Shown in pieces: positions 30,216 to 43,438 of a stretch of 64,000 bases of DNA. Source of the stretch: Flavobacterium sp. HJJ (lineage in GTDB: Bacteria > Bacteroidota > Bacteroidia > Flavobacteriales > Flavobacteriaceae); NCBI RefSeq assembly GCF_015351475.1, contig NZ_JADKPR010000003.1:186001-250000 (forward strand), given 5' to 3'. Within the stretch, counting starts at the first letter, position 1. Every line of letters starts with the position of its first letter. The notes under the pieces were generated by a model, which worked only from the letters and a program-made list of their open reading frames with translations, was not told the DNA's origin and did no database searches. A program made the translations under genes and the position numbers.

Positions 30216-30268
30216 TATAGAATTTCAGCAATGATTTTACTGCCAATCAGCCAAATAAAGTTTACCAA

Positions 30269-31192
30269 ATGAAAAAGCCAAATAAAGTTTTTTGTGACAG
30301 CAGTAATATAAGACTACTTCTAGTATTGCATTTTGTACTGCTGTCAGTTTTTGCTCAGGCACAGGAAATAATCACTTTATATTCGTCTGCAATTCCCAAC
30401 TCAAAACCATCGGCTGTAAAAGAGTCAGGAATAGGAATGTATAAAGATGTAACAGTTCCAACTCTTGAATACTTTAAACCGAATGCTGAAAAAACTTCGG
30501 GAGCAGCGGTAATTATTATTCCAGGAGGCGGTTATTCTGTTGTGGTTTATGATGGAGAAGGGGTAAGCACTGCTAAAGCTTTGGCTGAAAAAGGTATTGC
30601 AGCATTTGTACTTAAATACAGACTGCCAAATGACGCAATCATGACGGATAAAAAAATAGGTCCGCTGCAAGATGCACAGCAGGCCATTAAATTAGTAAGG
30701 GATAATGCTGAAAAATGGGGATTGGATAAAAATAAAATTGGAATTATGGGCTTTTCAGTAGGCGGACATTTGGCTTCTGCCGCCGCAACTCATTTTGAAA
30801 AATCCTATATAGAAAATAAAGAGAATACAAGCCTTCGTCCAGATTTCCAGATTTTGGTGTATCCTGTAATCAGTATGACAAATGCTTTGACACACACAGG
30901 TTCAAGGGATAATTTACTGGGGAAAAATCCAAGTGATGAAGTTGTCAATTTTTTTTCAAATGAGCTGCAGGTTCAGGCTAATACCCCTCCGGCATATTTG
31001 ACACATACTGCTGATGATAAGGTAGTAGATGTGGATAACAGTATTGTCTATTTTGAAAAATTGAGAAATTATAAAGTGCCAGTTGAGATGCATATCTATC
31101 CAAAAGGGGATCATGGATTTATTTTTAAACATCCGGGATGGATGGAACCGCTGTTTAGCTGGCTGGAGAGTAATGCCTGGCTGAAAAAATGA
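30269..31192 (+). CDS. Alpha/beta-hydrolase esterase (BD-FAE/acetyl xylan esterase-like)
   Basis: The protein has 307 residues with an export signal ending FAQAQ. It has IIPGGGYSVVVYDGEG (oxyanion strand), FVLKYRLP, QDAQQAIKLVRDNAEKWGLD, GIMGFSVGGHLAS with nucleophile Ser163, PAYLTHTADDKVVDVDNS with the acid, and KGDHGFIF with the histidine. This is the single-domain esterase type found in many Bacteroidota xylan loci and described as acetyl- or feruloyl-ester cleaving (BD-FAE-like). It is the fourth esterase in a row, each of a different family, and precedes GH8. Confidence 0.82.
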   Translation: MKKPNKVFCDSSNIRLLLVLHFVLLSVFAQAQEIITLYSSAIPNSKPSAVKESGIGMYKDVTVPTLEYFKPNAEKTSGAAVIIIPGGGYSVVVYDGEGVSTAKALAEKGIAAFVLKYRLPNDAIMTDKKIGPLQDAQQAIKLVRDNAEKWGLDKNKIGIMGFSVGGHLASAAATHFEKSYIENKENTSLRPDFQILVYPVISMTNALTHTGSRDNLLGKNPSDEVVNFFSNELQVQANTPPAYLTHTADDKVVDVDNSIVYFEKLRNYKVPVEMHIYPKGDHGFIFKHPGWMEPLFSWLESNAWLKK

Positions 31193-31234
31193 TTTGTTAC
31201 AGCATTATTTTGAATTACTAATCAACTCTATAAA

Positions 31235-32524
31235 ATGACAAACCAAAAATATCTATACAAAAGCATTTATCTGGCAGGCTTTTTTTTATTAGCTGTTATT
31301 GTTTCTTCGAATGTGCTTTCTGCTCAAGGGAAAAAGAACTCAAAAGGAGCATTTGAAAATATAAAATACAGAAACATTTTTTTAGAAGCAGGCTATAAAA
31401 AAGCAGCTATTGATGGAAAACTTTCTAAAGCTTATCACGATGTTTTTGAAGGCCCCAGCCGTGTTTATTTCACAGTTGGTGATACGATGGCTTATGTATC
31501 GGATGTGAAAAATAAGGATGCAAGAACAGAAGGAATGTCATATGGAATGATGGTGGCAGTGCAGCTGAATAAAAAAGATATTTTTGATAAAATCTGGCGA
31601 TTTTCTAAAGCCTATCTGCAGCATCAAAGCGGTCCTCGTGAGGGGTATTTTGCGTGGAGTCTTAATCCGGTTACGATGAAGCAGAATTCTCCAGGATCTG
31701 CATCTGATGGAGAACTGTATTACATAACCAGTCTTTTGTTTGCTTCAAACAGATGGGGTAATAATACCGGCATTAATTATTACAAGGAAGCCAGACGAAT
31801 ACTGGATGCTATGTGGAAAAAAGACGGAACAGGCAATATTTATAATCTGATTAATACTGAGCATAAGCAAATAAGTTTTGTACCTGAAGGGAGAAATTAC
31901 AATTGGACAGATCCGTCTTATCATTTACCCGCTTTTTATGAAATATGGGCTGAATATGCAAAAGATGGACATGAGCAATTTTATAGGGATTGTGCCGATA
32001 CTTCAAGAGTGTTTTTTCATAAAGCGACACATCCGGTAACGGGTCTGAATTCTGATTATACAGAATTTGATGGTAAGCCCCATGTAACTCCATGGATGCC
32101 GGCAGGATTTCGTTATGATTCCTGGCGTGTTCCAATGAATATTGCAATGGATTATGCTTGGTTTGGTAAAGACAAAAAATGGCAGAAAGAATATGCCGTG
32201 AAGTTTCAAAAGTTTTTGAGATCTAAAGGAATGGATACGTATCAGGATCAGTTTAATCTTGACGGTTCAGCTCCAGAATTTATTCTGCAGGCGGGTACTG
32301 TGAAAAAATTAAGGCACTCGATTGGGTTAGTTTCAACAGCTGCTGCGACAGCAATGATAAATGATGAAAAGGGAAGCTTGGATTTTGTGCATGCAGTCTG
32401 GAACGCTAAGCTTGAACCGTATGAGGATGGCTATTTTGACCCTTATTATGATGGTCTAATGTATCTTTTTAGTCTGATGCATTTGAGCGGTAATTATCAG
32501 ATAATTACTCCTCAGACTAAATAG
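31235..32524 (+). CDS. GH8 reducing-end xylose-releasing exo-oligoxylanase (Rex)-like
   Basis: The protein has 429 residues and a signal peptide (to about SAQG). The (alpha/alpha)6 barrel has the GH8 acid Glu99 in DARTEGMSYGMM and the base-region Asp295 in FRYDSWRVPMN. YFAWSLN, GSASDGELYYITSLLFA and YEDGYFDPYYDG agree with the Rex subgroup rather than endoglucanases. Rex enzymes release xylose from the reducing end of xylo-oligosaccharides, complementing GH3 and GH43 attack from the other end. A 454-base gap with a structured RNA-like element follows, so the first transcript may end here. Confidence 0.9.
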   Translation: MTNQKYLYKSIYLAGFFLLAVIVSSNVLSAQGKKNSKGAFENIKYRNIFLEAGYKKAAIDGKLSKAYHDVFEGPSRVYFTVGDTMAYVSDVKNKDARTEGMSYGMMVAVQLNKKDIFDKIWRFSKAYLQHQSGPREGYFAWSLNPVTMKQNSPGSASDGELYYITSLLFASNRWGNNTGINYYKEARRILDAMWKKDGTGNIYNLINTEHKQISFVPEGRNYNWTDPSYHLPAFYEIWAEYAKDGHEQFYRDCADTSRVFFHKATHPVTGLNSDYTEFDGKPHVTPWMPAGFRYDSWRVPMNIAMDYAWFGKDKKWQKEYAVKFQKFLRSKGMDTYQDQFNLDGSAPEFILQAGTVKKLRHSIGLVSTAAATAMINDEKGSLDFVHAVWNAKLEPYEDGYFDPYYDGLMYLFSLMHLSGNYQIITPQTK

Positions 32525-34103
<1,579 letters not shown>

Positions 34104-34136
34104 TTAACGGGTTGTATAACTTATAAAAGATAAATC

Positions 34137-36680
34137 ATGGACAAACTTAAGAAAGCGATAATGCTTCTTTGTTTATGCAGTATTTCCAACATTACAATTG
34201 CCCAAAAATTAGTGCTGAATGAAAAGGAATATTTTGAAACTCAGGGCTTAAATGTTCTGGTTTTTAATAATGAATACAATGGGATGTTTTTTGATGAGAA
34301 AACGGCTGGGATAGAATTTATACATCATGGTGTCAGGACTGTGACCGGCGGTGCCGTTAGGCTTCATAATACACCGGAACAATGGGATTTAATTCCAAAA
34401 ATGATCAGTCGAAAAGTTGACAAGTCAAACAGCACTATTGAAGTAGCACTGCGATACGAAGAATTTGATTTTGATTCGAAAGTAGTAGTAACTGCAAAAG
34501 ACAAGGGGTTTACAATTTCTGTTTTTCTGGAAAAACCATTACCAAAACAATTGGAAGGAAAGGCAGGCTTTAACATGGAATTCATACCCACTTCTTACTT
34601 CGAAAGCAACTATCTAGTTGATGGAAGGGCAGGAACATTTCCAAGATATCCTGCCAGCAATACTGAAATTCGGTCTTCAGCTCAAAAGATTCCGCAGTTT
34701 GGCGGGCATAATACGTTTGACGATCGTGGAAAAAATGAATATATAGTGACGCTCCCATTAGATTCTGGCAAGAGTTTAACCTTTGCACCTGAAAACCCAG
34801 AGCGTACTGTAAAAATTCAGTCCGAGGATCAGGATGTGATGCTTTTTGACGGGAGAAATCTTGGGCAGAATGGATGGTTTGTTGCCCGCAGTATTTTTCC
34901 AGCAAATAAAACAGGCAAAGTGCTTACTTGGTATGTAGAACCAAATGCGATTCCAAACTGGATAAGAAAACCAGTAATTGGATTTTCTCAAGTAGGTTAT
35001 ATGCCAAACCAAAAGAAAGCTGCAGTTATTGAACTTGACAAAAATGATAAACCGCTGGCTGTAGCATCTATTTTTAAGCTTAATGAAAATGGAGAATTTG
35101 TTGAAAAATTAAAGGCAGATGTAAAGGTTTGGGGGAATTATTTAAGATATAATTATGCGCAGTTGGATTTTAGTTCAGTTAAAGAAGAAGGTCTTTATTA
35201 TATCCAATATGGAGATCAAAAAACGAACACTTTCCAGATAGAGGATGATATTTATTCAAAAGTATGGCATCCTACTATGGACGTATGGTTTCCTGTTCAA
35301 ATGGATCACATGGAAGTCAATGAGGCATATAGAGTTTGGCATGGAAAACCATTTTTAGATGATTGTCTCCAGGCACCGTTAAATCACGAACACTTTGACG
35401 GGTATAAACAAGGACCTACTACAGAAACCAAGTACAAACCTTTGGAACGCATTCCGGGTATGGCTGTAGGCGGCTGGTTTGATGCTGGTGATTTTGATAT
35501 ACAGACATTTTCACATGTTAGTGTAATCAATAGTTTTGTTGAATCTTGGGAAGCATTCAAAGTAAAGAGAGACGAAACTTATATAGATCAAAAAACGCAA
35601 TATGTAGATATTCACCGTCCTGATGGTAAACCAGATTTGCTGCAGCAGATTGAGCATGGAGTTTTGAACCTAGTTGCACAAGTTGAAAATATTGGTCATC
35701 CTGTACGAGGTATAATTGTACCAAATCTGCATCAGTATCATCACTTGGGGGACGCGTCTACAGAAACTGATAATCTGCCGTATAATTCATCGCTTAAACC
35801 ATATGAGTCCAATGGAGTTTCGAGCGGTACACTTGATGACCGATGGGCTTTTACAAATAGAACTTCATTTTTGGATTATAGGACAGCCGGAGCATTAGCA
35901 GCAGCAAGCAGAGCTTTGAAAGGGTATAATGATGAACTTTCAGCTAAATGTTTGTCTAGTGCTATAAAGCTTTTCAATGAAGCAAATGAAATTGCAAAAA
36001 ATGCTAAGCCTGATGACAGCCCAATGTCCAAATGGGGAAAAGGAAGTGATATGATTGCAATGATGCAGTTATATCTTAGCACAAAAGAGAATCAATACAA
36101 AACAGGTTTCTTGAGTAAAATCTGGAATCAATTGGATGAAAATTTGGAATTTAATATTAATTCGGCACTCTTGGCTGTACCATACATGGATGACAGCTAC
36201 AAAGCAAAAGTGCGTGATTATGCAATTAAATATAAGATTGCTATTGACAAAGAAACTTCAGATAATCCGTATGCTGTTCCTATAGTGAAAAGAGGCTGGG
36301 GAGGCAGTTCTCAGGTTATCAATTGGGCAAGTACTAATTATTATATCTATAAATTTTATCCGGACATTATTGATAAAGAATATGTTTATCAAGGATTGAA
36401 TTATGTTTTTGGATGTCATCCGTATTCTAATCTGTCATTTGTGAATGCGGTAGGCAACAAATCCAAAAAAGTGGCCTATGGCGGTAATCGGGCTGACTTT
36501 ACAACTATTGCGGGCGGAGTAGTTCCAGGTCTTATTTTTCTGAAACCCGACTTTTTAGAAAACAAAGATGACTGGCCTTTCTTTTGGGGTGAAAATGAGT
36601 GTATTATTGATGGCGGTGCCTGGTATGTTTTTTTAGCAAACGCTGCAAATGAATTGGCACAAAGCCAGCAAAAAAAATAA
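34137..36680 (+). CDS. GH9 glycosidase with Ig-like domain and extra N-terminal beta domain
   Basis: The protein has 847 residues with a signal peptide (ending TIAQ). Residues about 25-270 form an unassigned beta-rich domain (VLVFNNEYNGMFFDEKTAGI, VRTVTGGAVRLHN). An Ig-like CelD-N domain follows (about 275-370: IGFSQVGYMPNQKKAAVIE), then the GH9 (alpha/alpha)6 domain with GGWFDAGDFD (Asp449, Asp452) and WGENECIIDGGAW near the C-terminus (Glu821 likely acid). GH9 is best known for cellulases, but in this esterase-flanked position action on a glucan or xylan oligosaccharide is equally possible. It lies between CBM48-CE1 genes with a 33-base gap upstream. The N-terminal extension is longer than in standard GH9 enzymes. 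Confidence 0.85.
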   Translation: MDKLKKAIMLLCLCSISNITIAQKLVLNEKEYFETQGLNVLVFNNEYNGMFFDEKTAGIEFIHHGVRTVTGGAVRLHNTPEQWDLIPKMISRKVDKSNSTIEVALRYEEFDFDSKVVVTAKDKGFTISVFLEKPLPKQLEGKAGFNMEFIPTSYFESNYLVDGRAGTFPRYPASNTEIRSSAQKIPQFGGHNTFDDRGKNEYIVTLPLDSGKSLTFAPENPERTVKIQSEDQDVMLFDGRNLGQNGWFVARSIFPANKTGKVLTWYVEPNAIPNWIRKPVIGFSQVGYMPNQKKAAVIELDKNDKPLAVASIFKLNENGEFVEKLKADVKVWGNYLRYNYAQLDFSSVKEEGLYYIQYGDQKTNTFQIEDDIYSKVWHPTMDVWFPVQMDHMEVNEAYRVWHGKPFLDDCLQAPLNHEHFDGYKQGPTTETKYKPLERIPGMAVGGWFDAGDFDIQTFSHVSVINSFVESWEAFKVKRDETYIDQKTQYVDIHRPDGKPDLLQQIEHGVLNLVAQVENIGHPVRGIIVPNLHQYHHLGDASTETDNLPYNSSLKPYESNGVSSGTLDDRWAFTNRTSFLDYRTAGALAAASRALKGYNDELSAKCLSSAIKLFNEANEIAKNAKPDDSPMSKWGKGSDMIAMMQLYLSTKENQYKTGFLSKIWNQLDENLEFNINSALLAVPYMDDSYKAKVRDYAIKYKIAIDKETSDNPYAVPIVKRGWGGSSQVINWASTNYYIYKFYPDIIDKEYVYQGLNYVFGCHPYSNLSFVNAVGNKSKKVAYGGNRADFTTIAGGVVPGLIFLKPDFLENKDDWPFFWGENECIIDGGAWYVFLANAANELAQSQQKK

Positions 36681-36800
36681 TATGACAGTCCGCAAATAAT
36701 ACCATGTATTTTTTTGCCACTGATTACACATATTCTCACAGATTTCAGTACTGTTTTTTAAAAAAATCTGTGTAAATCTTTTTAATCTGTGGCTGATTCG
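36681..36800 (+). repeat. Dispersed flavobacterial repeat, copy upstream of CE1 pair
   Basis: The sequence from TGACAGTCCGCAAATAAT through TTTTTTTGCCACTGATTACA and CTCACAGATTTCA-TACTG closely matches 40297-40381. Within it, GCCAC at 36716 and GTGGC ending at 36793 bracket a hairpin with CACAGATTT/AAATCTGTG arms, related to the palindrome at 526-575. The copy fills most of the gap before the second CE1 gene. Confidence 0.6.
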
Positions 36801-36845
36801 ATCTGTTTGGGATTAGTTAAGAATAGTCATAAAAAATAATATTAA

Positions 36846-39991
<3,146 letters not shown>

Positions 39992-40048
39992 AATTGTTTA
40001 TGGTGACTCGTCCTAAAATAGATTGACAAGTTTTACAATAAATTAGTT

Positions 40049-40079
40049 AAAACCAGTGGATAAAATTCACTGGTTTTTT
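40049..40079 (+). terminator. Rho-independent terminator of the hemicellulase block
   Basis: AAAACCAGTG (40049-40058) and CACTGGTTTT (40068-40077) form a perfect 10-bp stem with a 9-base loop, followed by T residues to 40079. It lies 57 bases after the CE1-CBM48-CE1 stop codon. Confidence 0.85.
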
Positions 40080-40296
40080 CATAAAATTACTCTATGCTGC
40101 TTACTGTAATTTTTGACGCTATCCCAAAAAGTGTGCAAGTTTAAAATATGGGGTTTGGACTTTTTAATTAAAGCTGAGCCCTTTTTTCAATTAAGCCAAG
40201 AGCTGTTTTTAGCTAAGTGTTAATATTACAGCATCTTATATGGTAAAAATTACATTCCAATCCTTTATACTAGGTATTAATTATATTTTTTTATAA

Positions 40297-40381
40297 GACT
40301 GTCCGTAAATAATGCCATGTAATTTTTTTGCCACTGATTACAAAGATTCTCACAGATTTCATTACTGTTTTTTTAAAAAAT
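40297..40381 (+). repeat. Dispersed flavobacterial repeat, second copy
   Basis: GACTGTCCGTAAATAATGCC followed by TTTTTTTGCCACTGATTACA, TTCTCACAGATTTCATTACTG and a T/A-run matches 36684-36770 with few differences. The palindromic right half seen in the first copy is missing here. The two copies flank the two-gene CE1 segment 36864-39991. Confidence 0.6.
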
Positions 40382-40545
40382 ACTTGCCATATTTTTTTTG
40401 TTAATTAAAAATTTCAATGATATAATATAAATGTTGTTTTTTATTATAAAATCTGATTTTGAAAAATAGACTTCTGAATAAAAATTGAGATACATAGTTG
40501 ATTTTTAGTTGCTAAATTTATTAATGTAATATTTTTTTTATTATA

Positions 40546-40582
40546 TTTGAGTTAATATAAAATAAAAAAATGTTATAATTTG
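40546..40582 (+). promoter_or_regulatory. Possible promoter of the polysaccharide operon
   Basis: TTTG at 40546-40549 and TATAATTTG at 40574-40582 approximate the Bacteroidota -33 TTTG and -7 TAnnTTTG elements. The spacing (24 bases) is long and the -7 element deviates by one base, so this is tentative. It would give a leader of about 90 bases before the first gene. Confidence 0.3.
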
Positions 40583-40678
40583 CTTGTCTGAATGTAGTCA
40601 AAATTTTAATTTTTGTAATCCAGCATTCATCATTTAATTGGTTTTAATTTTTAAATAAACTATAAAAATCTAAATATT

Positions 40679-42019
40679 ATGAAAATTGTAATTGTTGGAA
40701 GTGGTTATGTTGGGCTTGTAACGGGTGCTTGTTTTTCAGAGGTAGGTATTACTGTTACATGTGTTGACATAGACCAAAATAAAATAGATAACCTTAATAA
40801 AGGCATTATACCTATTTATGAACCTGGTCTAGAAGATATGATTGCCAGAAACATGAAAAAGGGACGATTGAATTTTACAACTAATATTGCAGAAGCTCTC
40901 CAAGATGCAGAAGTTTTATTTATTTCTGTTGGAACTCCTCCAGATGAGGATGGCAGTGCAGATTTGAAATATGTTCTAGCAGTTGCCAGAGAATGCGGTA
41001 AGCATATTAATGATTACTTATTAGTGGTTACAAAAAGTACCGTACCCGTAGGAACTTCTAAAAAAGTTAAACAAGCTTTACAAGAGGAATTGGATAAAAG
41101 AAATAGTGATGTAGAATTTGATGTAGCTTCAAATCCAGAATTTCTAAAAGAGGGAGCGGCAATTGATGATTTTTTAAAACCCGATAGAATTGTGGTTGGA
41201 GTAGATAGCGAAAGAGCCGAAGATTTATTGAAGAGTTTATACAAGCCATTTACCCTTAATGGTCACCCAGTAATTTTTATGGATATCGTTTCTGCCGAAA
41301 TGACAAAATATGCTGCAAATTCAATGCTTGCAACAAAAATTAGTTTTATTAATGAAATAGCAAACCTCTGCGAAATTGTTGGTGCTGATATAAATAAGGT
41401 AAGAAAGGGCATTGGGTCAGATTCGCGTATAGGACAAAAGTTTTTATACGCAGGAATTGGATATGGAGGTTCTTGTTTCCCAAAAGATGTTCAGGCATTG
41501 ATAAAAACGGCAAATGGATATAATTATGATCTGCGGGTACTTAAAGCTGTTGAAGAGGTTAATAAAGACCAAAAACTAGTACTTTTTAATAAAATAATGA
41601 ATTATTTTAATGGAGAAATTAAAGGTAAAACTATTGCATTATGGGGACTTTCTTTTAAGCCGCAAACTGATGATATGCGTGAGGCACCTTCATTAAGTAT
41701 AGTAAAAAATCTTTTGGAAGCGGGTGCAGTAGTAAAAGCATATGACCCAATTGCGATTAATGAAGCTAAGCATCACTTTGGGGATACAATATTATATTAT
41801 GAAGATCAATACGAAACACTAATTGATGCCGATGCTTTAGCCATACTTACAGAATGGCCGGAATTTAAATTTCCTAATTTTAAAATTGTTCAAAAATTGC
41901 TTAATACACCAGTAATTTTTGATGGACGTAATATATATGACAGAGAAGAAATGAAAGAAAGCGGTTTCGATTATTTCTGTATTGGCATAGATACAGCTAA
42001 AGATAATATAAAATCGTAA
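40679..42019 (+). CDS. ugd: UDP-glucose 6-dehydrogenase
   Basis: The 446-residue protein oxidises UDP-glucose to UDP-glucuronate using NAD. It has the N-terminal Rossmann motif [43 protein letters not shown], and [10 protein letters not shown] with catalytic Cys266, then the C-terminal domain with [18 protein letters not shown]. Length is normal. It is the first gene of the exopolysaccharide operon and sits 4 bases before the UDP-glucuronate decarboxylase, so the two form a pathway to UDP-xylose. The product may also be used directly as a glucuronic acid donor. Confidence 0.95.
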   Translation: MKIVIVGSGYVGLVTGACFSEVGITVTCVDIDQNKIDNLNKGIIPIYEPGLEDMIARNMKKGRLNFTTNIAEALQDAEVLFISVGTPPDEDGSADLKYVLAVARECGKHINDYLLVVTKSTVPVGTSKKVKQALQEELDKRNSDVEFDVASNPEFLKEGAAIDDFLKPDRIVVGVDSERAEDLLKSLYKPFTLNGHPVIFMDIVSAEMTKYAANSMLATKISFINEIANLCEIVGADINKVRKGIGSDSRIGQKFLYAGIGYGGSCFPKDVQALIKTANGYNYDLRVLKAVEEVNKDQKLVLFNKIMNYFNGEIKGKTIALWGLSFKPQTDDMREAPSLSIVKNLLEAGAVVKAYDPIAINEAKHHFGDTILYYEDQYETLIDADALAILTEWPEFKFPNFKIVQKLLNTPVIFDGRNIYDREEMKESGFDYFCIGIDTAKDNIKS

Positions 42020-42023
42020 GGCT

Positions 42024-42962
42024 ATGTCTAGAAAAAAAATTCTTATAACCGGCGGTGCTGGTTTTGTTGGTTCGCACTTATGTGATCGTCTATTAAACGA
42101 GGGTAATGAAGTGTATTGTTTGGATAATTTTTTTACTGGACAAAAGCAAAATGTAGTACACTTATTAGATAATCCTTATTTTGAATTAATTCGTCATGAC
42201 GTTACAGCACCTTTCTTTATAGAAACTGATGAGATTTATAATCTGGCGTGTCCTGCTTCTCCAATACACTATCAGTATAATGCCATTAAAACAATGAAAA
42301 CATCAGTAATGGGAGCTATTAACATGCTGGGGCTTGCCAAACGGGTTAATGCAAAAATACTACAGGCATCAACCAGCGAAGTGTATGGGGATCCATTAGT
42401 TCATCCGCAGCCTGAATCCTATTGGGGCCATGTAAACCCGATAGGAGAGCGAGCCTGTTATGATGAAGGGAAACGTTCTGCAGAAACCTTGTTTTTAAAC
42501 TATCACAAGCAGAATAATGTCAAAATTAAAATCATTAGAATATTCAATACATACGGTCCAAGAATGCATCCAAACGATGGACGCGTAGTTTCGAATTTTA
42601 TTGTTCAGGCGCTGCAGAATCAAGATATAACGGTATACGGACAAGGAAATCAAACACGAAGTTTTCAATATGTTGATGACTTAGTAGAAGGTATGATAAG
42701 GCTTATGGATTCTAAAGATAGTTTTATAGGCCCCGTAAATGTTGGAAATCCAAATGAATTTACGATTCTGGAATTAGCAAAAAAAGTAATAGAACTAACA
42801 GATTCTAAATCAAAAATTATTTATAAGCCTTTGCCTTCGGACGATCCTATGCAGAGACAGCCAGATATTTCTTTAGCTAAAAAAGAACTCGACTGGTCAC
42901 CAAAGATAAATCTAGATGAAGGATTAATAAAGACTATAGATTATTTTAAATCAATCATTTGA
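42024..42962 (+). CDS. uxs: UDP-glucuronate decarboxylase (UDP-xylose synthase)
   Basis: This is a 312-residue extended short-chain dehydrogenase with the NAD motif [11 protein letters not shown], the [10 protein letters not shown] and TSEVYGDP boxes, catalytic Tyr146 and Lys150 in [11 protein letters not shown], and the [15 protein letters not shown] segment that is specific for UXS enzymes compared with RmlB or GalE. It converts UDP-glucuronate to UDP-xylose. Being next to ugd, it supplies UDP-xylose and suggests a xylose-containing surface polysaccharide. No further pentose-modifying enzyme is visible. Confidence 0.93.
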   Translation: MSRKKILITGGAGFVGSHLCDRLLNEGNEVYCLDNFFTGQKQNVVHLLDNPYFELIRHDVTAPFFIETDEIYNLACPASPIHYQYNAIKTMKTSVMGAINMLGLAKRVNAKILQASTSEVYGDPLVHPQPESYWGHVNPIGERACYDEGKRSAETLFLNYHKQNNVKIKIIRIFNTYGPRMHPNDGRVVSNFIVQALQNQDITVYGQGNQTRSFQYVDDLVEGMIRLMDSKDSFIGPVNVGNPNEFTILELAKKVIELTDSKSKIIYKPLPSDDPMQRQPDISLAKKELDWSPKINLDEGLIKTIDYFKSII

Positions 42963-43004
42963 ACTGAATTAAATAAGCAATAATAATTTTAAAACAATAA
43001 AATT

Positions 43005-43391
43005 ATGAAGAAGAAAATTTTAGTAGTAGATGATGAAGTTAGTATTTGTCTTTTGTTAGAAAACTTCCTTTCCAAAAATTATGACATAATTACAATTAAT
43101 AATGGTTTAGATGCTCTAATATGGCTGGATACCAGTATTCCGGACTTAATTATCAGCGATATTCAAATGTCAAATATGGATGGCTATGAATTTTTAACAA
43201 AACTTCGTCAGCGTGGATTTACAAAGCATACGCCCTGCATAATGCTTTCAGGAAAATCAGAAAGCAAGGAACGTATTAAATGTTACAAACTAGGTGCTCA
43301 AGATTATCTCACAAAGCCTTTTAACCCAGAAGAGTTAGATGAATTAGTTAAAAAAAATCTATATCCAATTCATTATGCTATTGAGTGGTAA
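43005..43391 (+). CDS. Stand-alone receiver-domain response regulator
   Basis: The 128-residue protein is one CheY-like receiver. Acidic pair Asp9/Asp10 (VVDDE), phospho-acceptor Asp52 in DLIISDIQMSNMDG, switch Ser82 and Lys104 in DYLTKPF are all present, so it should be phosphorylated. It has no output domain; 18 residues follow the KPF motif. No histidine kinase lies nearby, so the kinase must come from elsewhere. Its position just before a priming glycosyltransferase with its own receiver-like domain suggests control of polysaccharide assembly by protein-protein contact. Confidence 0.88.
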   Translation: MKKKILVVDDEVSICLLLENFLSKNYDIITINNGLDALIWLDTSIPDLIISDIQMSNMDGYEFLTKLRQRGFTKHTPCIMLSGKSESKERIKCYKLGAQDYLTKPFNPEELDELVKKNLYPIHYAIEW

Positions 43392-43438
43392 GGACTTCGA
43401 TAACTAAGATTAAAATTTAATTTAAAGACCTAATCAAT

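Larger units (their letters stand above)
39992..40678. other. Boundary gap between hemicellulase block and polysaccharide operon
   Basis: This 687-base AT-rich stretch contains no credible gene. It holds the terminator at 40049-40079, a dispersed repeat copy at 40297-40381 and a promoter-like region at 40546-40582. It marks the change from catabolic to biosynthetic genes. Confidence 0.6.

Noticed and set aside
40121..40150. CTATCCCAAAAAGTGTGCAA looked like an insertion-sequence end
   Set aside because: No matching inverted end, target duplication or transposase fragment was found nearby.
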